A DNA stretch of 64,000 nucleotides from Phormidesmis sp963710175 (GCA_963710175.1 CAVPZC010000001.1:1736001-1800000), one strand, 5' to 3'; numbered from the stretch's first letter, positions 35,343 to 44,653 are shown. Numbers and translations: made by a program. The notes: generated by a model from the letters alone, not told the origin.

Positions 35343-35408
35343 ATGTCTGGTTGGATAAGTAACAAAGATACGTCGTATAAGTTCTGTATCCCTGTGAATT
35401 GGCCGATT

Positions 35409-36170
35409 ATGGATAAGAAGAAAAGCGCGGAGAAGCCCAGTCAGTGGGGCGGTAACCGGTTAGGTTCGGGTCGGCCTCGCGGAACAAAATTTGGAGAAAT
35501 GACGAGTTCGATTCGTCTGCCTATCCGTGCTGTTACTGAGTTGAAACTGTATACCGACGAGTACTGTATGATTCGAAAGAGGATTCTTGAAAGCGGGCTG
35601 ACTGAAAACCTTGCTGCTCTTGAACTAGAGGAATTAGGTGATTTTTGGCGTTGGCTAGAGGATGAGCTTTCAGGCGTTAAGGACGATCTACCAACTTCTG
35701 ATAATGTTGTGTATATGGAAAGATACCGCAAGTATGCTGAGGTTTCCGCAACGCCCAAACCGGTTGGTGATACCGGGCTTTACTATGAGGAGATTGAAGT
35801 AGGAAATCATCTCATCGGGAACCCTCAGAGCACTTACATTCTTGATGTTGTTGGAGACTCTATGATTGATGAGGGAATCTACAACGGCACTATTCTAATC
35901 GTAGAAGAATACGGTAAGTCTCATGCCGATTTATTAGGCGGTGAGATAGTCGTTGCTTCTCTCGGAGCTAGCCTTTCTATGATGGTGAAGGTATATCACA
36001 GAGACGAGGAAGGACGTGTTTACCTCATCTCGGCAAATCCAAACTATGCTCCCATCGTCGTAGATGAAGAGCATGAGCACTTTCTTATACAAGGCATAGT
36101 GAAAAAGGTATTTAACAAAATTGGGGCAGTGCCCGTCGGTAGACGAAACCAGTATATGGCTCCGGAGTAA
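35409..36170 (+). CDS. S24-family (LexA/UmuD-like) peptidase protein with basic N-terminal tail
   Basis: From ATG 35409 a 253-residue protein. The N-terminal tail has WGGNRLGSGRPRGTKFG, an AT-hook-like basic motif, then a helical segment. The C-terminal domain (about 125-245) is LexA/UmuD-like, with the catalytic serine in VVGDSMIDEG (Ser151) and a lysine in MMVKVYHR (Lys194), then ANPNYAPI. UmuD is a partner of polymerase V and LexA a self-cleaving repressor; this protein lacks a clear LexA helix-turn-helix and an obvious Ala-Gly or Cys-Gly cleavage site. No umuC follows: the next feature is an IS remnant. An ATG at 35343 would add 22 residues but overlaps the end of the hairpin. Confidence 0.75.
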   Translation: MDKKKSAEKPSQWGGNRLGSGRPRGTKFGEMTSSIRLPIRAVTELKLYTDEYCMIRKRILESGLTENLAALELEELGDFWRWLEDELSGVKDDLPTSDNVVYMERYRKYAEVSATPKPVGDTGLYYEEIEVGNHLIGNPQSTYILDVVGDSMIDEGIYNGTILIVEEYGKSHADLLGGEIVVASLGASLSMMVKVYHRDEEGRVYLISANPNYAPIVVDEEHEHFLIQGIVKKVFNKIGAVPVGRRNQYMAPE

Positions 36171-36228
36171 CGAAGCTACGTTTCCACCAATCAGAGAGTG
36201 ATCTGAATTTTGTGTAAGCGCTTTTTTC

Positions 36229-36648
36229 TTAAGCGGAAAAGCGTTCTGGAAACAGGATAGCAAAATGTGACAAGGCTGCACGCCAGTTCTTAATCGGCCT
36301 GTTCCACTTCTTCGAGATATTGTTCATCGCTAGATACATCAGTCTGAAAACGGCATCTTCGCTGGGGAAGACAGCCTTCGTCTTAATCACCTTGCGCAGC
36401 GAGCGGTTGACCGACTCAATGGCGTTGGTGGTGTAGATGACGCGGCGAATCTCCATTGGGTAGTCGAATATCGGGATGACGTTCTCCCAGTGCCGTATCC
36501 AAACCTGGCTGACAGCCGGGTAAGCTTCGTCCCACTTGGCGGCAAAGGCATCGAGGGCTGCTTCTGACTCGGCAAGCGTGGCGGCTTGGTAGATAGGCTT
36601 GAGGTCAGCGGCAACGGCTTTTCTCCAATCACCATCGGCTGAGCGTGT
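36229..36648 (-). pseudogene. IS256-family transposase, C-terminal remnant
   Basis: About 139 codons of the C-terminal end of an IS256 (Mutator-like) transposase. Visible pieces are DWRKAVAADLKPIYQAAT, WDEAYPAVSQVWIRHWENV, MEIRRVIYTTNAIESVNR with the family's catalytic glutamate region, and KNWRAALSHFAILFPERF. An in-frame stop at 36649-36651 and unrelated sequence beyond show that the rest of the gene is missing. Full-length members have about 400 residues. It is therefore a truncated remnant at the right side of the island. Confidence 0.85.
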
Positions 36649-36704
36649 TTAAAGGCACTGAAACACCTATGTTATCGTTCCACATCTGGGCTGTACGGCA
36701 CTGT

Positions 36705-36924
36705 AGTCGCCCCGCGTTTCGCCGCTGCAACGCAAAACTAGCCTGGGCTATGATATGTTTCGCTGCAAGCGCTGTCGCCGCACCTTCAATGAGCGCACGA
36801 GCAGCCTCTTTAACTTTATCGAAGTCCCCACCAATACATCTTTCAGGTGTTGCTTTGCCGCGTGCGCTACAAGCTCAGCTATTGGGATATGGCCGAGTTC
36901 TTTCTGCTCCGAGGCTCCAGTTCA
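36705..36924 (+). pseudogene. Fragment of the same transposase as at 33307
   Basis: About 220 bases nearly identical to 33326-33547 and in the same orientation, covering the zinc-ribbon region (MFRCKRCRRTFNERTSS) and the helix before the DDE domain. It begins and ends abruptly, and a small deletion breaks the frame after the IEVPTN segment. It stops 13 bases from the end of the following regulator gene. The two direct copies bracket the accessory island. Confidence 0.85.
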
Positions 36925-36936
36925 TACTCGATGCTC

Positions 36937-37695
36937 TTAACCCAAACGATAGCCAAAGCCACGAACGGTTTTGAGATATTCCGGGTGGCTGGGGTTTTCT
37001 TCTAGCTTTTCGCGCAGCCAGCGAATGTGAACATCTACGGTTTTGTTGTCGCCCATGAAATCGTAGCCCCAAACCTGGTCGATGATCTGATCGCGAGACC
37101 ATACTCGCTTGGGCTGGCTGATTAGCAGCTCTAGGATCTTGAATTCTTTGGGTGAGAGGTTAACTTCGCCGCCTGCTAAAAAGACGCGGCACTCGTCGGT
37201 GTGCAGAGCGATGTCTTCAAACTTCATCACCGACTTGTCGTCTTGCTTGGCCTTGGATTGGTAGCGCCTGAGCAAAGCCCGGCAACGAGCAATCAGCTCC
37301 CGCATACCGAAAGGCTTGGTCAAGTAGTCATCCGCGCCGACTTCGAGGCCCACCACCCGATCAGTTTCGGTGCCCTTGGCGCTCAGGATGAGGATCGGCA
37401 TATCCATGCCTTGGTGGCGGACGAGACGGCATAGATCCAGGCCGTTCATGCCAGGAAGCATCAGGTCTAAAATGACCAGGCTGATGTCAGCGATCGCACT
37501 CTTCCCCCGCTCAGGCGCCCCGAGCAGCATTTCCAGCGCTCGCTGGCCGTTATCGGCTACTAATACTTCAAATCCTTCGTCGGCTAGAGACAGCGCAACG
37601 GTTTCGCGAATCAGGGCTTCGTCTTCTACCAGTAAAACCTTACCGAGCCCAATCCGAACATCTGTAGGGATGGACGCTGTGGTTAGAGAACCCAT
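36937..37695 (-). CDS. OmpR/PhoB-type response regulator
   Basis: A 252-residue two-component transcription regulator. The receiver (about 18-145) has KVLLVEDEALIRETVALSL, the phospho-acceptor VILDLMLPGMNGLDL and DDYLTKPFGMRELIARC; it carries a slightly longer loop (PERGKSAIADIS) than usual. The C-terminal winged helix has VNLSPKEFKILELLISQP, VWSRDQIIDQVWGYDF, TVDVHIRWLREKLE and VRGFGYRLG. It is PhoB/SphR-like, but no kinase gene is nearby and I do not assign a name. Its stop lies 13 bases from the transposase fragment, so the island ends exactly at its 3' side. Confidence 0.92.
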   Translation of the reverse strand: MGSLTTASIPTDVRIGLGKVLLVEDEALIRETVALSLADEGFEVLVADNGQRALEMLLGAPERGKSAIADISLVILDLMLPGMNGLDLCRLVRHQGMDMPILILSAKGTETDRVVGLEVGADDYLTKPFGMRELIARCRALLRRYQSKAKQDDKSVMKFEDIALHTDECRVFLAGGEVNLSPKEFKILELLISQPKRVWSRDQIIDQVWGYDFMGDNKTVDVHIRWLREKLEENPSHPEYLKTVRGFGYRLG

Positions 37696-37904
37696 GCAGC
37701 AGAATCCTATGTGTCTTCACCGAAATTCTACCAGGAATGTCTCAGGTTTCGGCCCGCATCCGGCTAAATATTTCTGTAATTTTTCATACCTCTATCAACG
37801 AAAATTGGTATCGAAGTTTACTCCATACACGACCCACTACAGAGACCATGACTCAATCAGGTATAAAAAATACCTGATTACTCCAAAGTACTATTTTGAA
37901 CCCA

Positions 37905-40505
37905 CTACACGGCTACAAAGTTGACCAGCTTACCGGGGACAACAATCACTTTTTTAATCTGCTTACCCTCCAAATAGCGCTGGGCAATCTCTGACTCGCG
38001 GGCATATGTCTCCAACGCAGCTTTATCAGCCCCAGCCGGGACTTGCAAGGTGCCTCGGGTTTTGCCCATAATCTGAACTACCAGGGTAATCTCATCGGCA
38101 ACTAAAGCCGCCGCATCCAACTGAGGCCAGGGCTGCTGGTGAACAGAGCCTTTGGCTGAGTCAGATTCCAAATGGGACCACAGCTCTTCGGCAATATGCG
38201 GTGAAAACGGCGCGATTAGTCGAACCAAGGTGCAAATGCTCTCGGCAAAGGCAGGCGTCGCTTTATCGGCAGCCTCATTGATGGCATTGCTCAGCTTCAT
38301 CAGCTCAGAAACGGCTGTATTGAACTGATAGTCGCCTTCAATATCTTCAGTAATTTCTTTGATGGCGGTGTGAGTAGCGCGGCGCAGCGCTTTATCGGCC
38401 TTGCTGAGGTCGCTTTGTTGAATACTGTCGATTGCTTTAAGGGCGATCGCCCCGTCAGACTGCGCAAACTCCACCACCGCACGCCAAACCCGGTTGAGAA
38501 AGCGATACTGCCCTTCTACATCCGCGTCATCCCACTCCAGATCTTTTTCAGGCGGAGACTTGAAGAGGATGAACATACGAGCGGTGTCAGCCCCATATTT
38601 TGCAAGCACTTCGGCGGGAGGCACACCGTTAAACTTAGACTTAGACATCTTTTCGTAAGACACCTGTAGCACTTCGCCAGTTTCAGGATCAGTAGGACTA
38701 TTCAAGTCGGCGATATCCGCTGGGAGAAAGAACTGACCCTCGGCGTTTTTGTAGGTGATGGCCTGCACCATACCCTGAGTGAGCAGACGCTGAAAAGGCT
38801 CATCGAAGTTCAAAAATCCCCGATCTCTAAGGACTTTGGTGAAAAAGCGCGAGTAGAGCAGGTGCAAAATAGCGTGCTCAATACCGCCCACGTACTGATC
38901 GACCGGGAGCCAATCATTCACCCGCTCAGGCGTAAAGGCAGCGTCTGGATTATTGGCGTCGGCGTAGCGCAAAAAGTACCAGGACGAATCGAGAAAGGTG
39001 TCCATAGTATCGGTTTCACGTTTTGCCTCGGCCTGGCAGTTAGGGCAGGGGACGTTTACCCAATCGGCCATTTTGGACAGGGGCGATGCGCCTTTGCCGG
39101 TGAACTCAACGTTGTCGGGCAGCTTGACCGGGAGGTCTGAGGTGGGAACTGGAACCGTGCCACAGTTAGGGCAGTGAATAATCGGGATCGGGGCTCCCCA
39201 GTAGCGCTGGCGGGAGACGAGCCAGTCGCGCAGCCGGTAGTTGGTGGTGCCTTGTCCGAGGGTGTTTTTTTCTAGGTAGGCGATCGCCTTTTCTACACTC
39301 TCCTCTTCTCCTTTCCCCGCCCTCACACCGTCCAAAGGCCCAGAGTGAACCATCGCCCCAGTCCCTGCATAGGCTCCGTCCATCGTATCTCCGTCTAGCG
39401 ACTCGCCTTCTGGCTGAATCACTGCTTTAACCGGCAGCTCAAACTTACGCGCAAATTCAAAATCTCGCTGATCGTGAGCAGGCACCGCCATAATTGCGCC
39501 CGTACCGTAGTCCATCATCACGTAGTCAGCTGTCCAGATGGGAATCTTTTCACCGTTGACCGGATTAATTGCGTAGCTGCCTGTCCAGACGCCGGTTTTC
39601 TCTCGGCCTTCCGCTGTTCGGTCAATCGTGCTGAGGTTGGCAGCAGCCTCCTGGTAAACCTCTACGGCTCTAGACTGCGCTTTTATCGTGAGCTTTTCCA
39701 TCAGCGGATGCTCAGGCGAAAGTACCATGAAAGTTGCGCCCCAAAGCGTATCGGGGCGAGTGGTGTAAATCACCAGATCATCATCTGAATCGGTTCTGAA
39801 GGTGACCTGAGCGCCTGTGGATTTGCCAATCCAGTTAGCCTGCATGGTTTTTACCCGCTCTGGCCAGCCGGGAAGCTTATCTAAGTCATTAAGGAGCTGT
39901 TCGGCGTAGGCGGTGATTTTAAAGAACCATTGGCGAAGCAACTTACGCTCAACTTTTGCGCCCGAGCGCCAGGAGCGGCCCTCACTATCTACCTGCTCAT
40001 TGGCGAGCACGGTCTGATCAATGGGGTCCCAGTTGACCGCCGCTTCTTTTTGGTAGGCGAGGCCCGCGTCAAAAAACTGCAAAAAGATCCACTGCGTCCA
40101 GTGATAGTAGTTAGGCAGGCAAGTGGCAACTTCCCGGTCCCAGTCGTAGGAGAGTCCCAGGCTTTTGAGCTGCTCACGCATCTGGGCGATATTCTTGAGC
40201 GTCCATTCGGCAGGGGGGACGCCGCGCTTGATGGCGGCATTTTCAGCGGGCAGGCCAAAGGCATCCCAGCCCATCGGGTGAAGCACGCGGTAGCCCTGCA
40301 TACGGCGGACTCGGGCGATCACATCGGTGATGGTGTAGTTGCGCACATGCCCCATGTGCAGGTCGCCAGAGGGATAGGGAAACATCGATAGGGCGTAGAA
40401 TTTTTTAGCGCCATCATCTGCGTCGGGGGTTTTGTCTACCCCGTTTTTTGCCCAATATGCCTGCCATTTTGCTTCGATGTCTGCTGGGCTATATCGCAAT
40501 TCCAC
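37905..40505 (-). CDS. leuS: Leucyl-tRNA synthetase
   Basis: Charges tRNA-Leu. The 866-residue product has the class I signature PSGDLHMGHVRNYTITDV, the CP1 editing domain (for example VMMDYGTGAIMAVPAHDQRD), the zinc-type insert HCPNCGTVP / VPCPNCQAE, LDSSWYFLRY, and the KMSKS loop SYEKMSKSKFNGV. Length is normal for bacterial LeuRS. I chose GTG 40505 (ELRYSPADIEAKWQ follows); a TTG at 40532 would add nine residues. It stands alone between convergent and divergent neighbours. Confidence 0.97.
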   Translation of the reverse strand: MELRYSPADIEAKWQAYWAKNGVDKTPDADDGAKKFYALSMFPYPSGDLHMGHVRNYTITDVIARVRRMQGYRVLHPMGWDAFGLPAENAAIKRGVPPAEWTLKNIAQMREQLKSLGLSYDWDREVATCLPNYYHWTQWIFLQFFDAGLAYQKEAAVNWDPIDQTVLANEQVDSEGRSWRSGAKVERKLLRQWFFKITAYAEQLLNDLDKLPGWPERVKTMQANWIGKSTGAQVTFRTDSDDDLVIYTTRPDTLWGATFMVLSPEHPLMEKLTIKAQSRAVEVYQEAAANLSTIDRTAEGREKTGVWTGSYAINPVNGEKIPIWTADYVMMDYGTGAIMAVPAHDQRDFEFARKFELPVKAVIQPEGESLDGDTMDGAYAGTGAMVHSGPLDGVRAGKGEEESVEKAIAYLEKNTLGQGTTNYRLRDWLVSRQRYWGAPIPIIHCPNCGTVPVPTSDLPVKLPDNVEFTGKGASPLSKMADWVNVPCPNCQAEAKRETDTMDTFLDSSWYFLRYADANNPDAAFTPERVNDWLPVDQYVGGIEHAILHLLYSRFFTKVLRDRGFLNFDEPFQRLLTQGMVQAITYKNAEGQFFLPADIADLNSPTDPETGEVLQVSYEKMSKSKFNGVPPAEVLAKYGADTARMFILFKSPPEKDLEWDDADVEGQYRFLNRVWRAVVEFAQSDGAIALKAIDSIQQSDLSKADKALRRATHTAIKEITEDIEGDYQFNTAVSELMKLSNAINEAADKATPAFAESICTLVRLIAPFSPHIAEELWSHLESDSAKGSVHQQPWPQLDAAALVADEITLVVQIMGKTRGTLQVPAGADKAALETYARESEIAQRYLEGKQIKKVIVVPGKLVNFVAV

Positions 40506-40608
40506 GCCTTTCGTATCCCTTTGCTGGTTCAAACTATATATTTTAGTGGGCGAACTGAAGTTTAGATATGCGCCATAGATATTTAGATGATGAAATGTGA
40601 GAGGGGGT

Positions 40609-41076
40609 ATGGACAGCTTTGAATCAGATGAGCTGCGGGTTCTTGTTTACGGCACGCTAATGCCGGGCGGTCGCTATCACCGCGAGTATTGTGGTGACCA
40701 TCTGACTAGCGCCATTCCGGCAGCGGTGCAAGGGCAGCTCTATGACTTTCCCCGGCTGGGCTATCCGGCGATGACCGCCGGGCACGACTGGGTGAAGGGC
40801 TATCTGCTGGCGTTTTGCCAGAGCGTACCTACCTGTAAAGATATTTTGCGACGTTTGGATGCGTTGGAAGGCTACGTGAGCGATGCCGTCACCGCCGATG
40901 GCGACTATCAGCGTCGCTGGGTGCAAGTCTTTACCCCTGAGTACGAACCGTTGCAGATGGCCTGGGTGTATCAGATGAGCGCGGAGCAGGTCCGTCAGCA
41001 GGGGGGGGTTTATCTGCCAGGCGGTGACTGGCAGATAAACCCCTCTATCAAACCTACAGACCCCGAGGATAGCTAA
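40609..41076 (+). CDS. Gamma-glutamylcyclotransferase-like protein
   Basis: A 155-residue protein of the GGCT-like fold (AIG2/BtrG family). The substrate-binding loop VLVYGTLMPGGRYH is near the N-terminus, and LRRLDALEGY carries the candidate catalytic glutamate; WVYQMS is the following strand. Members cleave gamma-glutamyl amines or act on related amides, but the substrate here is unknown. ATG 40609 is preceded by the ribosome-binding sequence GAGGGGG; the upstream GTG 40597 is less likely. The gene lies 41 bases before cofH on the same strand. Confidence 0.85.
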   Translation: MDSFESDELRVLVYGTLMPGGRYHREYCGDHLTSAIPAAVQGQLYDFPRLGYPAMTAGHDWVKGYLLAFCQSVPTCKDILRRLDALEGYVSDAVTADGDYQRRWVQVFTPEYEPLQMAWVYQMSAEQVRQQGGVYLPGGDWQINPSIKPTDPEDS

Positions 41077-41117
41077 ACACGCTGAGTTGTCATCTAGTAG
41101 GATGGTGAATAGGTATC

Positions 41118-42281
41118 GTGTGGCAAATGTCAGTGATTGAACAGATTTTAGAGCGATCGCTTTTAGGAAAAGATATTTCTGTAGCAGAAGGTGTAACGCT
41201 GCTACAGGTGAGCGAGCCAAGTGAAAGAGAGGCCATCCGAGCGACAGCAGACGCCCTCAGAAAGCGACAGGTCGGCGAGACAGTGACCTATGTGCTTAAC
41301 CGCAATATCAACTACACCAATATTTGCGAGCAGCACTGTAGCTTTTGCGCATTCCGTCGGGATGCAGGCCAGCCGGGAGCCTATTGGGTGGACTGGAGCG
41401 GCATTTTAGAAAAAGCAACAGAGGCCGTGGCACTCGGAGCAACAGAAGTCTGTATGCAGGGTGGGCTAAACCCTGAGGCGAAGATCAACGGTACTTCTCT
41501 AGCCTATTACTGCAAGCTAGTAGAGACGATTAAGACGGCATCACCCCGACTGCATGTTCACGCTTTCTCCCCGCAAGAGGTGCAGTTTATTGCCAGGGAA
41601 GATGGGCTGAGCCTGGAAGCGGTGCTGGTAGCACTGCGAGATGCTGGGGTTGGGTCACTGCCAGGAACGGCGGCAGAAGTACTCGATGACAGCGTGCGGC
41701 GGATACTGTGCCCAGAAAAAACAACAGCGGCAGAGTGGCTAGAGATTGTAGGGCTAGCGCATAAGATTGGGCTGCCGACGACCAGTACGATGCTCTCGGG
41801 TCATATTGAGACGGTTGAGCAGCAGGTGGTACATTTGGAGCTGTTGCGATCGCTCCAACAAAAATCTCTTGCCGCAGGCTATCCGGGCATTTCAGAATTC
41901 ATCTTGCTGCCGTTTGTTGGGCAGGAAGCGCCTAAGCCACTGCGTCGCCGAGTAGGACGCGATCAGCCGGTACTGGCCGATGCGCTATTGCTAACAGCAG
42001 TGGCGAGAATCTTTTTAGGCAATTGGATTGTCAACCACCAGCCGAGCTGGGTGAAGTTAGGGCTAGCCGGGGCGACCGAAGCGCTACGATGGGGCTGCAA
42101 TGACATCGGCGGCATTCTGATGGAAGAGCACATTACTTCCATGGCAGGCGCGACGGGGGGCACCTGTCAAAGTGAGGCTGATTTGGTGAGAGCGATCGCC
42201 TCTCTCAACCGGCCTGCGCAACAAAGAGACACACTGTACGGCGAGGTGAAAACAGCTGCGAAGGTCACGGTCTGTCCCTAG
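41118..42281 (+). CDS. cofH: Radical SAM enzyme CofH (FO synthase subunit 2)
   Basis: With CofG it makes the deazaflavin FO from tyrosine and a ribityl-aminouracil; in cyanobacteria FO serves as the antenna chromophore of DNA photolyase. The 387-residue product has the [4Fe-4S] radical SAM motif CEQHCSFCAF, followed by CMQGGLNPEAKING, the HVHAFSPQEV segment, SLPGTAAEVLDD and the CofH-type ending NDIGGILMEEHITSMAGA. Start GTG 41118. Family and length are normal. CofG is not in this window. Confidence 0.93.
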   Translation: MWQMSVIEQILERSLLGKDISVAEGVTLLQVSEPSEREAIRATADALRKRQVGETVTYVLNRNINYTNICEQHCSFCAFRRDAGQPGAYWVDWSGILEKATEAVALGATEVCMQGGLNPEAKINGTSLAYYCKLVETIKTASPRLHVHAFSPQEVQFIAREDGLSLEAVLVALRDAGVGSLPGTAAEVLDDSVRRILCPEKTTAAEWLEIVGLAHKIGLPTTSTMLSGHIETVEQQVVHLELLRSLQQKSLAAGYPGISEFILLPFVGQEAPKPLRRRVGRDQPVLADALLLTAVARIFLGNWIVNHQPSWVKLGLAGATEALRWGCNDIGGILMEEHITSMAGATGGTCQSEADLVRAIASLNRPAQQRDTLYGEVKTAAKVTVCP

Positions 42282-42331
42282 CCTTTGTCTCCCAAATTTT
42301 CATCAAATTCCAGTTCAAGCTGAGAGCCCCT

Positions 42332-44122
42332 ATGAAACGCCGACTGCTGATTACCTGTTTGACATTTTGTTTGGCAGCGGTGATCGCTTTCCCATGGCGC
42401 GCGCCTGCTCAGCCACAAACCGGCTACAGGGCTACCGGCACTGGCGGCGCTGTGGCCAGCGTCGATGCTCGGGCAACGCAAATTGGCATAGAGATCTTGA
42501 GAGAGGGCGGTAATGCGGTTGATGCAGCGATCGCTACCGCAGCAGCGCTAGGCGTCGTAGAGCCTTTCTCAGCGGGCATCGGCGGTGGCGGATTCATGGT
42601 GGTTTATCAGCCCGACTCCGATACCGTTGTCACGCTGGACGGTCGGGAAGAAGCCCCCGCAGCCGTTACGCCCGATCTCTTTCGCGATCCAAGTAGCCCG
42701 ACCGGAGAACCACTGCCCTTTTACCCCAATCGCATCAGCAGCGGGCGGGCTGTCGGGGTTCCTGGCACGCTTTTGAACTGGGCGACAGCGGTAGAGCGAT
42801 ACGGCACCAAACCGCTGGCAGAGCTACTGCAACCGGCCATCACCCTTGCGCGAGAGGGCTTTGCCGTAGACACCACTTTTGCTGAGCAGATTGAGAAAAA
42901 TCGCGATCGCTTCGCTGCCTTCTCCAGTACTCAAGCGCTCTATCTACCGCAGGGTGAAGTGCCCACCGTTGGCAGTCAGTTCCGCAATCCCGAGTTGGCG
43001 CAAACCTATCGCATTTTGGCCGAAGCTGGAGTCAACGCTTTTTACCGGGGAGAGATTGGTCAGGTGATCGCTCAGACCGTACAGCAGCCACCCGCCGTGG
43101 CCCAGCCACCCTTTCCGGTGCTGCCGGGACAGATGACCCTGGCTGATTTAGATCGCTACGAAGTCCGAATACGGCCTGCAATAGAGAGCACCTATCGGGG
43201 CTATCGCTTCTACGGCATGGGCTTACCCAGCAGCGGCGGCATCACCGTGGCCAAAACGCTGAACCTGCTAGAAGACTACGATCTAGGTGCTTTAGAGCGA
43301 GAGCGGGCACTGCACTGGCTAATTGAAGCTGAACGGCTGGCCTTTGCGGATCGCAATGCTTACTTAGGCGACCCAGAATATGTAGATGTGCCTTTACCGG
43401 GGCTATTGAGTGCGGCCTATGCAGATGATCGCCGCGCTGCCTTGCCCGATACTGCGCCTGCTGATGAGTCGGCGTACCGAGCGATCGCGGGCAACCCCCT
43501 CCCTTACCAGCAAGACCCTAGTCCTAGCCTGACCGTACCGCCCTCGTCGCCGCTTGCAACCGATGGCGAAGGACTCTCAACGACTCATCTGACAGTTGTC
43601 GATGGCGACGGCATGGTCGTCTCCTACACGCTCACCATCGAATCTACCGGGGGCTCTGGCATCGTCGTACCTGGATACGGCTTTATTTTGAACAATGAGC
43701 TGACGGATTTTGATGTAGAAAATCCTCACCCCAACGTTCCCGAACCCGGTAAACGGCCTCGCAGCAGTATGGCTCCTACCATCGCCTTTGCCCCGGATGG
43801 CACTGTTTTAGCGTTTGGTTCTCCTGGTGGCTCAACGATTATCACCACTGTGCTAGGCATTGCAGTGAATGTGGTTGATTTTAAAATGGATTTGGAAGAA
43901 GCGATCGCCACTCCTCGCCTCTCCCAGCGCAATGGCGGCGTCACCCTGGTAGATCAGGGGTTTGAGCAGACGGCGCTTGGTCAACGGCTATCAGCACATC
44001 AGCTAGAGCCCACTGCGGAAATTGGGGCAGCCACTGGCATCTTAGTCGCTCCGGATAGCCGCATGACAGCGGTCGCTGAACCCGTTCGTAGAGGTGGCGG
44101 TAGCGCCATGACTTTGCGTTAA
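42332..44122 (+). CDS. ggt: Gamma-glutamyltransferase (glutathione hydrolase)
   Basis: A periplasmic enzyme that removes or transfers the gamma-glutamyl group of glutathione; it is made as a precursor that cuts itself in two. The 596-residue product starts with a signal peptide (RRLLITCLTFCLAAVIAFPW), then GGAVASVDARATQIGIEIL and GGNAVDAAIATAAALGVVEP. The autocleavage/nucleophile threonine is in GLSTTHLTVVDGDG, and the substrate loop includes NNELTDFD and RPRSSMAPTI. The late GSPGGSTIITTV forms the oxyanion region. It lies 50 bases after cofH and may be co-transcribed. Confidence 0.95.
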   Translation: MKRRLLITCLTFCLAAVIAFPWRAPAQPQTGYRATGTGGAVASVDARATQIGIEILREGGNAVDAAIATAAALGVVEPFSAGIGGGGFMVVYQPDSDTVVTLDGREEAPAAVTPDLFRDPSSPTGEPLPFYPNRISSGRAVGVPGTLLNWATAVERYGTKPLAELLQPAITLAREGFAVDTTFAEQIEKNRDRFAAFSSTQALYLPQGEVPTVGSQFRNPELAQTYRILAEAGVNAFYRGEIGQVIAQTVQQPPAVAQPPFPVLPGQMTLADLDRYEVRIRPAIESTYRGYRFYGMGLPSSGGITVAKTLNLLEDYDLGALERERALHWLIEAERLAFADRNAYLGDPEYVDVPLPGLLSAAYADDRRAALPDTAPADESAYRAIAGNPLPYQQDPSPSLTVPPSSPLATDGEGLSTTHLTVVDGDGMVVSYTLTIESTGGSGIVVPGYGFILNNELTDFDVENPHPNVPEPGKRPRSSMAPTIAFAPDGTVLAFGSPGGSTIITTVLGIAVNVVDFKMDLEEAIATPRLSQRNGGVTLVDQGFEQTALGQRLSAHQLEPTAEIGAATGILVAPDSRMTAVAEPVRRGGGSAMTLR

Positions 44123-44305
44123 AGAGAGTTTGCAATCATAGCTAAAATTCAGAAAGGTTTGCAGTGAGCAGCTAAAACCAATCTGAAAGAGATAGATTAA
44201 TAAGTTTTGTTTTTCATCGATTGACCTGCAACTTTAGAGAGATGGCGTAATCAGTGCCAGAACATAATTTATGGGTTAAGGCATTGTCACTACAGGTGAA
44301 ATCTG

Positions 44306-44653
44306 ATGGCGGCGTTAGTTGAGCAAAAGTGTGTTTCTTGCATTGAGCAAATAACTCAGGCCACGCTTGAAGAACTTAGAATTCTAAGGGCGCAGGTGCC
44401 CAACTGGCGGATTGTTTACAAAGCCGATGTGCCTTATCTAGAACGGCTCTATGACTTCCCAGACTTTAGGGAAGCTCTGGTTTTTACCGAACATATCAGC
44501 CGGATAGCAGAACAAGAGCGTCACTATCCGACGGTGACGGTCGAATGGGGCAGGGTCACGGTAACTTGGTGGACCCGAACTATTCCAGGGCTGCATAGAA
44601 ACGACTTTGTGATGGCCGCAAAAACAGATCGTGCCTACAGATGGCAGATGTGA
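44306..44653 (+). CDS. 4a-hydroxytetrahydrobiopterin dehydratase (PhhB/PCD-like)
   Basis: A 115-residue protein. The PCD core is EQERHYPTVTVEWGRVTVTW followed by WTRTIPGLHRNDFVMAAKTD; the first histidine and the HYP pattern match the pterin-binding site, though one of the usual paired histidines before it is replaced by Arg. The N-terminal part (PNWRIVYKADVPYLER and FPDFREALVFTEHISRIA) is also typical. The enzyme recycles pterin cofactor; in organisms without aromatic-amino-acid hydroxylase the role is less clear. A start at ATG 44306 has AGGTGA upstream. Confidence 0.88.
   Translation: MAALVEQKCVSCIEQITQATLEELRILRAQVPNWRIVYKADVPYLERLYDFPDFREALVFTEHISRIAEQERHYPTVTVEWGRVTVTWWTRTIPGLHRNDFVMAAKTDRAYRWQM

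Noticed and set aside
35343..35408. N-terminal extension of the S24 protein from ATG 35343
   Set aside because: The extension starts one base after a strong hairpin, which would bury its ribosome-binding site, and lacks family character; kept only as an alternative.
36645..36974. Apparent 109-codon plus-strand gene
   Set aside because: It is an off-frame reading of the transposase fragment and runs into the end of the regulator gene; no protein family character.
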